A stretch of 64,000 nt of DNA, from NCBI RefSeq assembly GCF_014651895.1, contig NZ_BMXT01000001.1:1958836-2022835 (forward strand), given 5' to 3'. A program made the position numbers and the translations under genes. This DNA comes from Rhodanobacter panaciterrae. Its GTDB lineage: Bacteria > Pseudomonadota > Gammaproteobacteria > Xanthomonadales > Rhodanobacteraceae. Positions 28,429 to 36,324 of this stretch are shown here, piece after piece. Within the stretch, counting starts at the first letter, position 1; every line of letters starts with the position of its first letter. The notes under the pieces are model-generated. The model was given only the letters and a program-made list of their open reading frames with translations, was not told the origin of the DNA and did no database searches.

Positions 28429-28671
28429 ATGCAACCCACCGCCGGCATCTATCGTCACTACAAGGGTCAGCGCTACCGCGTGCTGGGCACCGCGCATCAC
28501 AGCGAAACGCTGGAACCGCTGGTGGTCTATCAGGCGCTCTACGGCGAACATGGGCTGTGGGTGCGTCCGGCCGCGATGTTCTGCGAAACCATCGAGCTGG
28601 ATGGCGAACCGATCGCCCGCTTCGCGCTGGAGCAAGCCGAAGCCACCAGTGACGACAACACGCACAGCTGA
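28429..28671 (+). CDS. DUF1653 domain protein
   Basis: 80 residues. The family core is IYRHYKGQRYRVLGTAHHSE, then EPLVVYQALYG and WVRPAAMFCETIE. DUF1653 proteins are small conserved cytosolic proteins of unknown function. The gene is divergent from pmbA with 106 bp between starts and probably forms a unit with darP downstream (44 bp gap). Confidence 0.92.
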   Translation: MQPTAGIYRHYKGQRYRVLGTAHHSETLEPLVVYQALYGEHGLWVRPAAMFCETIELDGEPIARFALEQAEATSDDNTHS

Positions 28672-28715
28672 CCACCCAGCACCAGATCCATGCACCACAA
28701 CTGGAATTGAAACCC

Positions 28716-29270
28716 GTGAGCCCGAGCCGCAGCCGCAACCAACACGAACTCGACGAAGAGGATTACGGCCCCAGCCGCACCCAGCAGCGCCGCGAGGCAC
28801 TCGCCGTGCTGGTCCTGGCGCAGCAACTGGTCGATCTGCAGCCGAGCCGACTGGCCAAGCTGTCGCTGCCCGACGACGTGCGCCACGAGATCGACGTCAC
28901 CCGCCGCATGACCGCCCACGGCGCGAAGAAGCGCCAACTCGCCTTCCTCGCCAAGGTCATGCGCCGCTACGGTGACGATGACTTCGCGGCGGTGCGCGCC
29001 GAACTCGGCGAGAACCGCGAGAAGCAGCGCCAGGAAAACGCCGCGATGCATCGCCTCGAAGCGATGCGCGATCGCTTGATCGCCGAGGACGAGGGCGCGC
29101 TGTCGGAATTGATCGCCGAGCATCCGCAGGTTGATCGTCAGCATCTGCGGTCGCTGGTGCGGCAGGCGCGGATCGAGAAGGAAGTCCCGAACAAGCCGCC
29201 AAGGGCGTATCGGGAGATTTTTCAGTTGTTGAAGGATCTGGCGAAGCCGGATGATTCGGCCGAAGGCTGA
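28716..29270 (+). CDS. darP: Ribosome biogenesis factor DarP (YjgA, DUF615)
   Basis: 184 residues from a GTG start. The family associates with late 50S precursors. Recognisable parts are YGPSRTQQRREALAVL, the segment LPDDVRHEIDVTRRM and a C-terminal NKPPRAYREIFQLLKD. GTG 28716 is preferred because TTG 28707 has no spaced ribosome-binding site and TGGAA is 9 bases before the GTG. In E. coli yjgA neighbours pmbA, as here. Confidence 0.92.
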   Translation: MSPSRSRNQHELDEEDYGPSRTQQRREALAVLVLAQQLVDLQPSRLAKLSLPDDVRHEIDVTRRMTAHGAKKRQLAFLAKVMRRYGDDDFAAVRAELGENREKQRQENAAMHRLEAMRDRLIAEDEGALSELIAEHPQVDRQHLRSLVRQARIEKEVPNKPPRAYREIFQLLKDLAKPDDSAEG

Positions 29271-29355
29271 GTGATTCGCGGCACCTTGCGCGACGCGCGC
29301 TTGTAGGCAATCCCCCCACAGTCGTCATTCCGTTGAAGGCCGCATCGCTCAGTCG

Positions 29356-29690
29356 TTATTCCTGCGAAAGCAGGAATCGCATCTGCTCTTCTGCGCACTC
29401 TGGCATTCAGAGCCGAAGAGCTTTCGTCTGCCTGCGGCAGCCGAGTTACTTTCTCTTTGCGTGGCCAAAGAGAAAGGCCACCCCGCTTGGCGCTTGCCGC
29501 CCATCCCTGGGCGGCAAGTCCGTGAGCCGGAGCCGGGCTTTTCGACAGGACTCCTGTCCTGGCGAAAAGGAGTCGCCATCCATGTCGACTCCCCTGCGGG
29601 CCTGTCGTCCCCGCCTCACCGCCGCACAGGGGCCCCGGTAGAGCAGCGGGCCATCGTGGCCCGCACTCTTTGGAAGAGCCGGAGCAAAGC
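29356..29690 (+). repeat. Island repeat, left copy (inverted relative to 31812-32186)
   Basis: From ATTCCTGCGAAAGCAGGAAT to GGCCCGCACTC this segment matches the reverse complement of 31812-32186 almost throughout, with shared blocks such as GAAGAGCTTTCGTCTGCCTG, GCGCTTGCCGCCCATCC and GGGCTTTTCGACAGGACTCC. It has many internal palindromes (CCTGCGAAAGCAGG, AGGACTCCTGTCCT). The ORFs across it look like repeat artefacts and are not called. The 29271-29355 gap and the 29691-29813 stretch hold no gene. Confidence 0.9.
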
Positions 29691-29813
29691 AGAGCTAGAG
29701 CAAAAGGCCAGAGCTGCGGCTGAAGGATCTTGGTCTGAAATTCTGCCCGCTGGAGATGTATAACTCGATCTAGATCGATTTCTTAATAGTTGACCCTCAA
29801 CACAGGCAATTCC

Positions 29814-30680
29814 ATGGCCCGCGCAAAAGCACCTGAACGAAAGACTGCATCTCTTACAGTTGAGCAGATGCAATCTGCCGTTAAGAAGATCGAACGACGC
29901 ATTGCCGATCTAGAAGAATTTGACGTCGGTTCAATCCGCGAGCGTTGGGATCCGGTCGTGGAAGCTCTTAAGAAAAGAGTGAATAGCACCCTTCAAGAAG
30001 TTCTCGGGCATGACACGATCGAGTACGACGAATACTCGATTAACTCTCTGGATACCCTGCCGCTGATTATGGGCGGCGGCCCCGACCCCATCCAAAAGGT
30101 TCATGCTGGATATCGAATAGGCATTGAACGAGAGCAGTTGAAGCTAAAAACTCTCCGCGACATTCTTCAAGAACGCATCGACGATTCGCAAGGATCTTCA
30201 GCTCAACAAGCCGCACCCACCAAGGCTCGTGAAAGTACACGCCAGGTTTTTGTGGTACACGGTCATGACAACGGCTTAAAAGAGACGGTCGCTAGATATC
30301 TCTCGAAGTTGGATCTCAAACCAGTTGTTCTCCATGAGCAGCCAAACCAAGGCAAGACAATTATTGAAAAGTTTGAAAAGCACGCCGATGTAGATTTTGC
30401 GGTTGTGCTTTTCACGCCTGACGATGTTGGCTATCCAGTCAACTATCCGGAACAGTCCAGGCCAAGGGCTCGCCAAAACGTTGTTCTTGAGCTTGGTTTC
30501 TTCATGGGCGCACTGGGACGTCACCGAGTTTGTGTTTTGCACCCCGGAGATATTGAGCTTCCCTCTGATTATTCCGGGGTGCTTTACCTTCCTCTAGATG
30601 CCGGTGGCGCATGGCGGTTCCTGCTCGCCAAAGAGATGAAAGCGAGTGGCATGCAAATCGACCTTAACCTAGCCGGCTAA
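29814..30680 (+). CDS. TIR-domain protein, candidate NAD-consuming defence effector
   Basis: 288 residues. Residues 1-125 are helical and charged with coiled-coil character (VEQMQSAVKKIERRIADLEE). A short linker leads to a TIR-like domain from about 144: RQVFVVHGHDNGLKETVARY, then DFAVVLFTPDDVGYP, then NVVLELGFFMGALGR with the likely catalytic Glu at E226. This is the TIR group found in CAP12 and Pycsar-type effectors; no STING or cyclic-nucleotide sensor domain is visible. Base composition is clearly more AT-rich than the flanks, suggesting transfer. The start is the ATG; a TTG at 29790 would add eight residues. NAD hydrolysis in anti-phage defence is inferred from the family. Confidence 0.85.
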   Translation: MARAKAPERKTASLTVEQMQSAVKKIERRIADLEEFDVGSIRERWDPVVEALKKRVNSTLQEVLGHDTIEYDEYSINSLDTLPLIMGGGPDPIQKVHAGYRIGIEREQLKLKTLRDILQERIDDSQGSSAQQAAPTKARESTRQVFVVHGHDNGLKETVARYLSKLDLKPVVLHEQPNQGKTIIEKFEKHADVDFAVVLFTPDDVGYPVNYPEQSRPRARQNVVLELGFFMGALGRHRVCVLHPGDIELPSDYSGVLYLPLDAGGAWRFLLAKEMKASGMQIDLNLAG

Positions 30681-30744
30681 TAGATGACTAGCAGTTAATC
30701 TAGATCTAAACCGCTTCACAGTGCGACTTAATTTGGGTATTGAC
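30674..30744 (+). other. Decayed attC-like site after the TIR gene
   Basis: The TIR stop codon lies in GGCTAAT, comparable to the AGCTAAC at the next site. The right half, CCGCTTCACAGTGCGACTTA then ATTTGGGTATTGAC, parallels the attC right arm (CGGCTTAATTCAGGxGTTAGAC type), but the last core reads TATTGAC rather than GTTRRRY. I treat it as a degenerate recombination site. Confidence 0.35.
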
Positions 30745-30749
30745 TTGTA

Positions 30750-31250
30750 ATAACAGCTCATCTCACTCAGGACCAAAGAGTCATCTACGCCGTAGGGGCC
30801 ATTATCCTCTGCTGTCACGAGATCGAGCGTCATTTAAAATTCATAGTCCCGTTCGCAAACGCTGACGCCCCTGATCTAAGCTCAATTCTCGTTCGGCGAA
30901 ATAAGCTCTCACGGAAATCACTTGGTGAAGTTGCTGGGCAGTTTGTGGAGTCAGCGTCCGGCGACATACAAACCATTCGCGCGCATATCAAAGAAATCGT
31001 TCATCAGAGCAATGATCTCGTACACCATTTTGGAGATATATACGGCAAACACCTCGCGGCTGGTAAGCACGATGAAGTACTCGCAACTCTCAGCCTTCAA
31101 CACCAACAAACGGCAAACTTCCTGCGCGCTCTTCAGGAAATTGTAATTTCGCTTGCAGAAACGATGCGCGATACAACGTTTCGAGACACTGAGCAGTACG
31201 ACGATCTGGCCGCGATATGCGAGAGTGCGCGCGCAGCACTTGTAAGCTAA
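30750..31250 (+). pseudogene. HEPN-like ORF lacking a canonical start codon
   Basis: An open frame runs from 30744 to the stop at 31250, but the only in-frame ATG/GTG/TTG start is the GTG at 30945, deep inside what looks like one continuous protein (HLTQDQRVIYAVGAIILCCH, then HEIERHLKFIVPF). ATA at 30750 sits where the start should be. The helical pattern, with RRNKLSRKSLGEVAG and HQSNDLVHHF, resembles HEPN-like proteins, although the usual RNxLxH reads SNDLVH. It could be a 5'-damaged gene, use a rare start, or be read from 30945 (101 residues). Its stop lies in the attC site that follows. Confidence 0.55.
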
Positions 31251-31301
31251 CAATTCGTTCAAGGCGGACGGCTATGCCACCGCTTAATTCAGCAGTTAGA
31301 C
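31245..31301 (+). other. Integron-type attC recombination site
   Basis: AGCTAAC (31245-31251) and GTTAGAC (31295-31301, a perfect GTTRRRY core) bound a 57-nt imperfect palindrome. The inner arms are AATTCGTTCAAGGCGG and CCGCTTAATTC. The stop codon of the upstream ORF is inside the left core and the next ORF starts 17 nt after the right core, as in integron gene cassettes. No integrase gene is present in the window. Confidence 0.8.
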
Positions 31302-31318
31302 GTCAGGGGACGTAAGTT

Positions 31319-31737
31319 ATGAGCGCGCAAGACAAGTATGAAGCGGATTTCGGGGCGGATCTGGACTCAGTGATCATGGAGGCGTCCAAAGACACGCTCG
31401 ACTTCTCGTACCTTCGCACTTTGCTGCGCAAGCCAAGCGAAGCAAACGCGATTGAGATCGGCCTTGAGCATGACATCTCTGCGGAAGTGACAGCGCTTTG
31501 TTACATGTTCGCTCAAGCTCACATGGCCGAAAAATGGCTTGGCACGCTCCAAGTCATCTTTTCACGCGAAAAAGACGTCATGCCTACCTTAATAACTCCG
31601 TCAAGCAATTCTCCATATTTCGCCTTAACGCTCTTTTGGGGGGGAGGGCTGGTCCTTTAGTTAAAGCATTTGACGACAGATTTTGGCGAATGCCGTCCAA
31701 CCCAAAATTTTTTAGTCTCACGCTGGGCGATGAGTGA
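31319..31737 (+). pseudogene. Cassette ORF of unknown function, interrupted at a poly-G tract
   Basis: The ATG at 31319, with AGGGGACG upstream, opens a 113-residue frame ending at 31660. Just before that stop lies TTTTGGGGGGGAGGG. A shift to the -1 frame at this run would continue to the stop at 31737 and end WRMPSNPKFFSLTLGDE, about 138 residues in all. The longer product stops 4 bases before the next attC-like site, which suggests it is the original form. It could be a one-base loss, a sequencing error at the homopolymer, or genuine slippage. No known family was recognised; the short HMAEKWLGTLQ helix is typical of nothing specific. Confidence 0.55.
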
Positions 31738-31740
31738 TGG

Positions 31741-31807
31741 AAAAACAAATTCCTCCCCAGCTTTGCGCTTTTCCTAAGGCTTCACCGCCGCTTAATTCAG
31801 GCATCAA
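31741..31807 (+). other. Decayed attC-like site at the right end of the cassette array
   Basis: AAACAAATTCCTCC on the left and CGCCGCTTAATTCAGGC on the right match attC arms and closely match the arm CCGCTTAATTCAG of the intact site. The terminal core reads ATCAAG instead of GTTRRRY. The inverted repeat begins immediately after it. Confidence 0.45.
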
Positions 31808-31811
31808 GGGT

Positions 31812-32186
31812 CCGGCTTCTTGGCTCTTCCGCTCTCGCAACCGCGCAGCGGTTGCGTACCGAGTGCGGGCCAGGATGGCACGCTGCTCCCGAGGCCCCTG
31901 TGCGGCAGTGAGGCGGGGATGACAAGCTGCGAAGCGGGAGTCGACAAGGATGTCGACTCCTTTTCGCTAGGACAGGAGTCCTGTCGAAAAGCCCGGCACC
32001 GGCTCACGGACTTGCCGCCCAAGGATGGGCGGCAAGCGCCAAGCGGGGTGGCCTTCTCTTTTGGTTACTTTTCTCTTGGCCACGCAAGAGAAAAGTGACT
32101 CGGCTGTCGCAGGCAGACGAAAGCTCTTCGACTCTGATGCCAATGCGCAGAAAAGCAGAAGCGATTCCTGCCTTCGCAGGAATGAT
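31812..32186 (-). repeat. Island repeat, right copy
   Basis: This is the reverse-oriented partner of 29356-29690. It is a little longer because of a 37-nt stretch containing CGCAACCGCGCAGCGGTTGCG. Together the two copies enclose the TIR, HEPN-like and interrupted cassette genes. ORFs predicted across it are repeat-derived. Confidence 0.9.
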
Positions 32187-32216
32187 GAGCGTGAGGGTCT
32201 GAAGCGAGGCCGAAGC

Positions 32217-32340
32217 TTACGAGGCGGTGCCACCCACCGTCATCGAATCAATCTTCAACGTCGGCTGCCCCACGCCAACGGGCAAACTCTACCCATCCTT
32301 GCCGCATACGCCCACACCCTCATCCAGCGCGATCACGCTT
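32217..32340 (-). pseudogene. Remnant of a tldD 3' end
   Basis: Reading the minus strand gives [13 protein letters not shown], a TAG stop, then [16 protein letters not shown] and VGGTAS followed by TAA. This is the C-terminus of TldD (compare 33536-33660), with about eight base differences over the first 105 bases by eye and one nonsense change. It is a decayed duplicate that starts within 40 bases of the island repeat. Confidence 0.85.
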
Positions 32341-32478
32341 CGATCGTGCCGGACACTGGAATGGGATCGGGTTGATTGTCTTGCGGCAAAAGATCATAAA
32401 TAGATGAGTTCTCCCCCTTCTGCCCTGCGCGGTCTCCGCTGCCCCGAGCGCTGCCCTCATTTCAACCAGGAGTGAGTT

Positions 32479-33348
32479 ATGCCTTACGCCTATACGGTTG
32501 TGTGGTGCGACAACGCCGCCGCTCGTGATGTGCTTCTAGCAACCAAGCGATTTACCGCCAGCCGTTTCAACGGCGCAGCGGTGGCGCCGCCCGTGCTCCT
32601 GCACGGTGCCGGCCAGGCGTGTTTTCCCGGTGGGCGGATCAATCCGGGCGAAACGCCGCAGGTCGCCGCCGACCGGGAGTTTCTGGAGGAGACCGGAATC
32701 GACCTGACGTTGCCGCTGACTGTGGCGACTTACCACATCACGCATACCCATTTGATCAACCGCCCGCAGTTCTCCACGCTCTATGTGAAGCTTGCTGCTC
32801 TCGCGGACCTGAATCAGTTGGCGGCCGATATCAATCTGAACATTGGCGCCAACACGCCCGCGGACCAGGAGCATGCACAGGTCCAGGTGATGGCGGAAGC
32901 CAACGTCGCAGCCGCGCTGGGGCCCAGCCCTCTGATTCCCCCGGCGGGCTGGTACGGACCGCCACGGATGGCGCAGCTGGCAGGGATATTCCGGGTTCAT
33001 CAGGCGGGTGCCTGGCACCAGATCGCCGCCGGCTTTGTCGCACCAGGACTGCGCGCGATGGTGACCAATGAGCTGAATGCACCATTCAACTGGCACGGAC
33101 TCAGCATCGGCGATCTGCATCTGGCTGCGGCGGCGGCCCCGGTGGTCGCGGTAGTTCTGGGCGGTGGCCCGGTGGTGATGGTGCCGCCGGTCCTGCCACC
33201 GCCCGTGGTTGGCGGACCTGTACCGGTGGCGCACGGCTGGAACCTGGGAATCGCCAGGCGGAATCTGGTGCTGATGACCGCGATCCTCGCCTTGGGTCTC
33301 TCGGCAGCAGTCGCCATGTACCGAAATCTCTACCCGGACCAAGAGTAA
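32479..33348 (+). CDS. NUDIX hydrolase with C-terminal membrane anchor
   Basis: 289 residues with CAGGAG before the ATG. The NUDIX box is complete: GRINPGETPQVAADREFLEE then TGI, near residues 54-77, with the REFLEETG metal-binding core. The substrate cannot be told. After residue 200 comes a hydrophobic, Val/Pro/Gly-rich stretch (VVMVPPVLPPPVVGGPVPVA) and one likely transmembrane helix near the end (LVLMTAILALGLSAAVAMY). Base composition is like the core genome. It lies between two copies of the tldD 3' end, suggesting insertion there. Confidence 0.85.
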   Translation: MPYAYTVVWCDNAAARDVLLATKRFTASRFNGAAVAPPVLLHGAGQACFPGGRINPGETPQVAADREFLEETGIDLTLPLTVATYHITHTHLINRPQFSTLYVKLAALADLNQLAADINLNIGANTPADQEHAQVQVMAEANVAAALGPSPLIPPAGWYGPPRMAQLAGIFRVHQAGAWHQIAAGFVAPGLRAMVTNELNAPFNWHGLSIGDLHLAAAAAPVVAVVLGGGPVVMVPPVLPPPVVGGPVPVAHGWNLGIARRNLVLMTAILALGLSAAVAMYRNLYPDQE

Positions 33349-33363
33349 TAGCTCTGCTATTTC

Positions 33364-33390
33364 CGGCGGATCGCCAGTCATCGATCCGCC
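33364..33390 (+). other. Hairpin after the NUDIX gene
   Basis: GGCGGATCG / CGATCCGCC with loop CCAGTCAT lies 16 bp after the stop. There is no T run, so terminator function is uncertain. The 33391-33535 stretch includes a short open frame beginning MGAQSFFHRRLAKRMGKIIR that runs into the tldD 3' end. It may be a truncated gene, but I cannot support it as one. Confidence 0.4.
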
Positions 33391-33535
33391 ACCGGAGTCG
33401 ATGAAATTTTCATGGGCGCCCAGTCTTTTTTTCACCGACGCTTGGCGAAGCGGATGGGTAAGATCATCCGCGAGGCACGCAAACACAGTTGCCCGGCGCA
33501 GGGTGCCGGCGGCTGCGCCGGATGCCGAGGTGGTG

Positions 33536-34975
33536 TCAGGAGGCGGTGCCACCCACCGTCATCGAATCAATCTTCAGCGTCGGCTGCCCCACGCCCACCG
33601 GCACACTCTGCCCATCCTTGCCGCACACGCCCACGCCCTCATCCAGTGCCAGATCATTGCCAATCATCGACACCCGATTGAGCACATCCGGACCCGAGCC
33701 AATCAACGTAGCCCCCTTCACCGGCCGCGTGATCTTGCCGTCCTCGATCAGATACGCCTCACTGGCCGAGAAGGTGAACTTGCCGTTAGTGATGTCGACC
33801 TGGCCACCGCCGAAATTCGGCGCATACAAACCCTTCTTGACCGAGCGGATGATCTCGGCCGGATCATGCGAACCGGCCAGCATGTAGGTGTTAGTCATGC
33901 GCGGCATCGGCAGGCTGGTGAACGACTCGCGGCGGCCATTGCCGGTCGGTGCCATGCCCATCAGCCGCGCGTTGAGCTTGTCCTGCATATAGCCTTTTAG
34001 AATGCCATCCTCGATCAGGGTGGTGCATTCGGTCGACGTGCCTTCGTCGTCGATGCTGAGCGAACCGCGACGGCCCTGCAGCGTGCCATCGTCGACGATG
34101 GTGACGCCCTTGGCGGCGACGCGCTGGCCGATGCGGCCGGAGAACGCGGAGCTGCCCTTGCGGTTGAAGTCGCCTTCGAGGCCGTGGCCGATCGCCTCGT
34201 GCAGCAGCACGCCGGGCCAGCCGGGGCCGAGCACGACGGTCATGTTGCCGGCGGGTGCATCGACCGCATCCAGATTCACCAGCGCCTGACGCACGGCTTC
34301 GTCGGCGAACGCGAGCGCGCGGCCGTTTTCGACCAGCTCGCGATAACCGTAACGACCACCGCCGCCGGAGTTGCCCTGCTCGCGCCGGCCGTTCTGCTCG
34401 GCGATTACCTGCACGCTTAGCCGCACCAGCGGGCGCACATCCGCGGCAAGCGTGCCGTCGGAGGCAGCGATCAAGATCGTGTCGATGGTGGCAGCCAGAC
34501 TCACGATCACCTGCTTCACGCGCGGGTCGCGCGAGCGCGCATACGCATCGACCTCGCGCAGCAGCGCGATCTTGTCGGGGTTCGGCAGGCTCTCGATCGG
34601 GTCGATCGCCGGATACAGCTGACGCGCGCCGTTCAAGGCCAGTGGCTTGCCGGCGCCCTTGCCGTCGTGCGCGATCGCACGCGCCGCCCTAGACGCTTCC
34701 AGCAGCTGCGGCAACACGATCTCGTCGGAATAGGCGAAGCCGGTCTTCTCGCCGCTGATCGCGCGCACGCCGACACCCTGCTCGATCGAATGGCTGCCGT
34801 CCTTGACGATCCCTTCTTCCAGCAGCCACGACTCGCTGCGCGAATGCTGGAAATACAGGTCGGCGGCGTCGATCGACGGGCCCATCAGCTGGGTGAATAC
34901 ACGGTCGAGGTCGCCGGTGGCGATGCCGCCGGGGGACAACAACTTGCTTTCGGCTAGCGCGATCAGGGAATCCAT
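33536..34975 (-). CDS. tldD: Metalloprotease TldD
   Basis: 479 residues, the E. coli size. It is the catalytic subunit of TldD/E. The zinc motif is [11 protein letters not shown] near residue 258, and the C-terminal [20 protein letters not shown] is typical. Its 3' end is duplicated at 32217-32340. The gene begins 134 bp from the divergent desaturase gene. In E. coli it follows yhdP directly; here the desaturase gene separates them. Confidence 0.96.
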   Translation of the reverse strand: MDSLIALAESKLLSPGGIATGDLDRVFTQLMGPSIDAADLYFQHSRSESWLLEEGIVKDGSHSIEQGVGVRAISGEKTGFAYSDEIVLPQLLEASRAARAIAHDGKGAGKPLALNGARQLYPAIDPIESLPNPDKIALLREVDAYARSRDPRVKQVIVSLAATIDTILIAASDGTLAADVRPLVRLSVQVIAEQNGRREQGNSGGGGRYGYRELVENGRALAFADEAVRQALVNLDAVDAPAGNMTVVLGPGWPGVLLHEAIGHGLEGDFNRKGSSAFSGRIGQRVAAKGVTIVDDGTLQGRRGSLSIDDEGTSTECTTLIEDGILKGYMQDKLNARLMGMAPTGNGRRESFTSLPMPRMTNTYMLAGSHDPAEIIRSVKKGLYAPNFGGGQVDITNGKFTFSASEAYLIEDGKITRPVKGATLIGSGPDVLNRVSMIGNDLALDEGVGVCGKDGQSVPVGVGQPTLKIDSMTVGGTAS

Positions 34976-35109
34976 GGGGCTTTAGTTCGTCTGCTGTCGA
35001 TCAGGAACTATCCCACATGGGGTTGCCGCCGGCCGCTTTAAAGCCTCGACGCGGGCGCTGGGCTACCATGCACGGCAATGCCAGCCGGCGCCTGACGTGA
35101 AGGATCAGC

Positions 35110-36315
35110 ATGAGCGAACACTCCAAACGCGAGGCCGCCCGCGAAGCCCTGAGCCACGCCGTGAAAGCGCCCGTCGCGGAAACCCGCACACTGCTGAACG
35201 ACGCCGGCGAGATGAAGCCGGGCCAAGGCTGGATCACCAGCACGATTGCGCTGTCACTGGGCTTCCTGTGCCTGCTGGCGGTGCTGGCGTTCCACTTTCC
35301 GCAATACCTGACCACGCCGGATCTGCGCCACAAGTATTCGGTCGACGTGATCCGCCAGCTGCTGCTGGTCGGGCTGCTGGTGGCCGGCGGCATCTCGCTG
35401 GGCAATCTCATCCTGAACCGTCAGCGCAACCTCAACGTCGTGGCATTCCTGCTGGTTTTCGCGGCGGTCGCGCTGGGCGGCTCGCGTGTGCCGGTGGGCG
35501 AATTCCCCGACCACACGCCGTACCTTGGGCTGGACTGGTTCATCCTTGACCTGCTCGGCTCCACGCTGATCTTCGTGGTGATCGAGAAACTTTTCCCGCT
35601 GTACAAGGGCCAGGCGATCTTCCGCAAGGAATGGCAGACCGACCTGAAGCACTTCGCGGTGAATCATTTCATCGTGGGCCTTGCACTGTTGACGGTGAAC
35701 TTCCTGCTGCACCATCTGTTCGGCTGGCTGGTCAGCAGCAACTTCCAGCAGACCGTGCGCGACATTCCGTTCCTGCCGCAACTGCTGCTGTGCGTGCTGG
35801 TAGCGGACCTGGCGCAGTACTGGACGCATCGCGCGTATCACGAGGTGCCGTTCCTGTGGCGCTTCCACTCGGTGCATCACAGCGTGAAGACGATGGACTG
35901 GTTGGCCGGTTCGCGCCAGCACATGCTGGAGCTGATCTTCACCCGCGTGTGCGTGCTGGCGCCGCTGTACATCCTCGGCTTCAGCGAGGCGGCGATGAAC
36001 GGTTACATCCTGATCGTGGGTTTCCAGGCGGTGTTCAACCACGCCAACGTGCATCTGCCGTGGGGACCGCTGAAATACGTGCTGGTGACGCCGGACTTCC
36101 ATCACTGGCATCACGCTTCCGACGACGAGGCGATCGACAAGAACTACGCCGCGCACTACGCGTTTCTCGATTACCTGTTCGGCACCGCGGTGAAATCGAA
36201 GAACAAGTTTCCGGAGCGCTACGGCGTGGTCGGCGATTACATGCCGGATGGCTTCGTGAAGCAGCAGCTGTTTCCGTTCCGCGGCAACAAGGCGCCGGAC
36301 GAACCGCCAGCGTAA
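35110..36315 (+). CDS. Sterol desaturase / fatty acid hydroxylase family protein
   Basis: 401 residues, with several membrane segments between residues 35 and 230. The histidine clusters of the di-iron family are all present: HRAYH and HSVHHS around residues 240-258, and FHHWHH near 335. Members hydroxylate or desaturate sterols, carotenoids, alkylglycerols or fatty acids; the substrate is not indicated. A long N-terminal part before the catalytic region distinguishes it from short family members. It stands alone, convergent with yhdP 9 bp away. Confidence 0.9.
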   Translation: MSEHSKREAAREALSHAVKAPVAETRTLLNDAGEMKPGQGWITSTIALSLGFLCLLAVLAFHFPQYLTTPDLRHKYSVDVIRQLLLVGLLVAGGISLGNLILNRQRNLNVVAFLLVFAAVALGGSRVPVGEFPDHTPYLGLDWFILDLLGSTLIFVVIEKLFPLYKGQAIFRKEWQTDLKHFAVNHFIVGLALLTVNFLLHHLFGWLVSSNFQQTVRDIPFLPQLLLCVLVADLAQYWTHRAYHEVPFLWRFHSVHHSVKTMDWLAGSRQHMLELIFTRVCVLAPLYILGFSEAAMNGYILIVGFQAVFNHANVHLPWGPLKYVLVTPDFHHWHHASDDEAIDKNYAAHYAFLDYLFGTAVKSKNKFPERYGVVGDYMPDGFVKQQLFPFRGNKAPDEPPA

Positions 36316-36324
36316 TCACACAGG

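Noticed and set aside
29333..29763. Small ORFs within the left island repeat
   Set aside because: The same frames recur in the inverted copy, follow the repeat's palindromes and lack start signals; they are repeat artefacts.
29757..29795. Possible attC or attI site before the TIR gene (TATAACTCGATC ... TAGTTGACC)
   Set aside because: The palindrome TCGATCTAGATCGA is attractive and GTTGACC resembles a core, but it is too short and the arms do not match attC, so it was not listed as a site.
33412..33681. Short frame starting MGAQSFFHRRLAKR near the end of tldD
   Set aside because: It runs into the antisense of tldD and has no family match; at most a truncated remnant.
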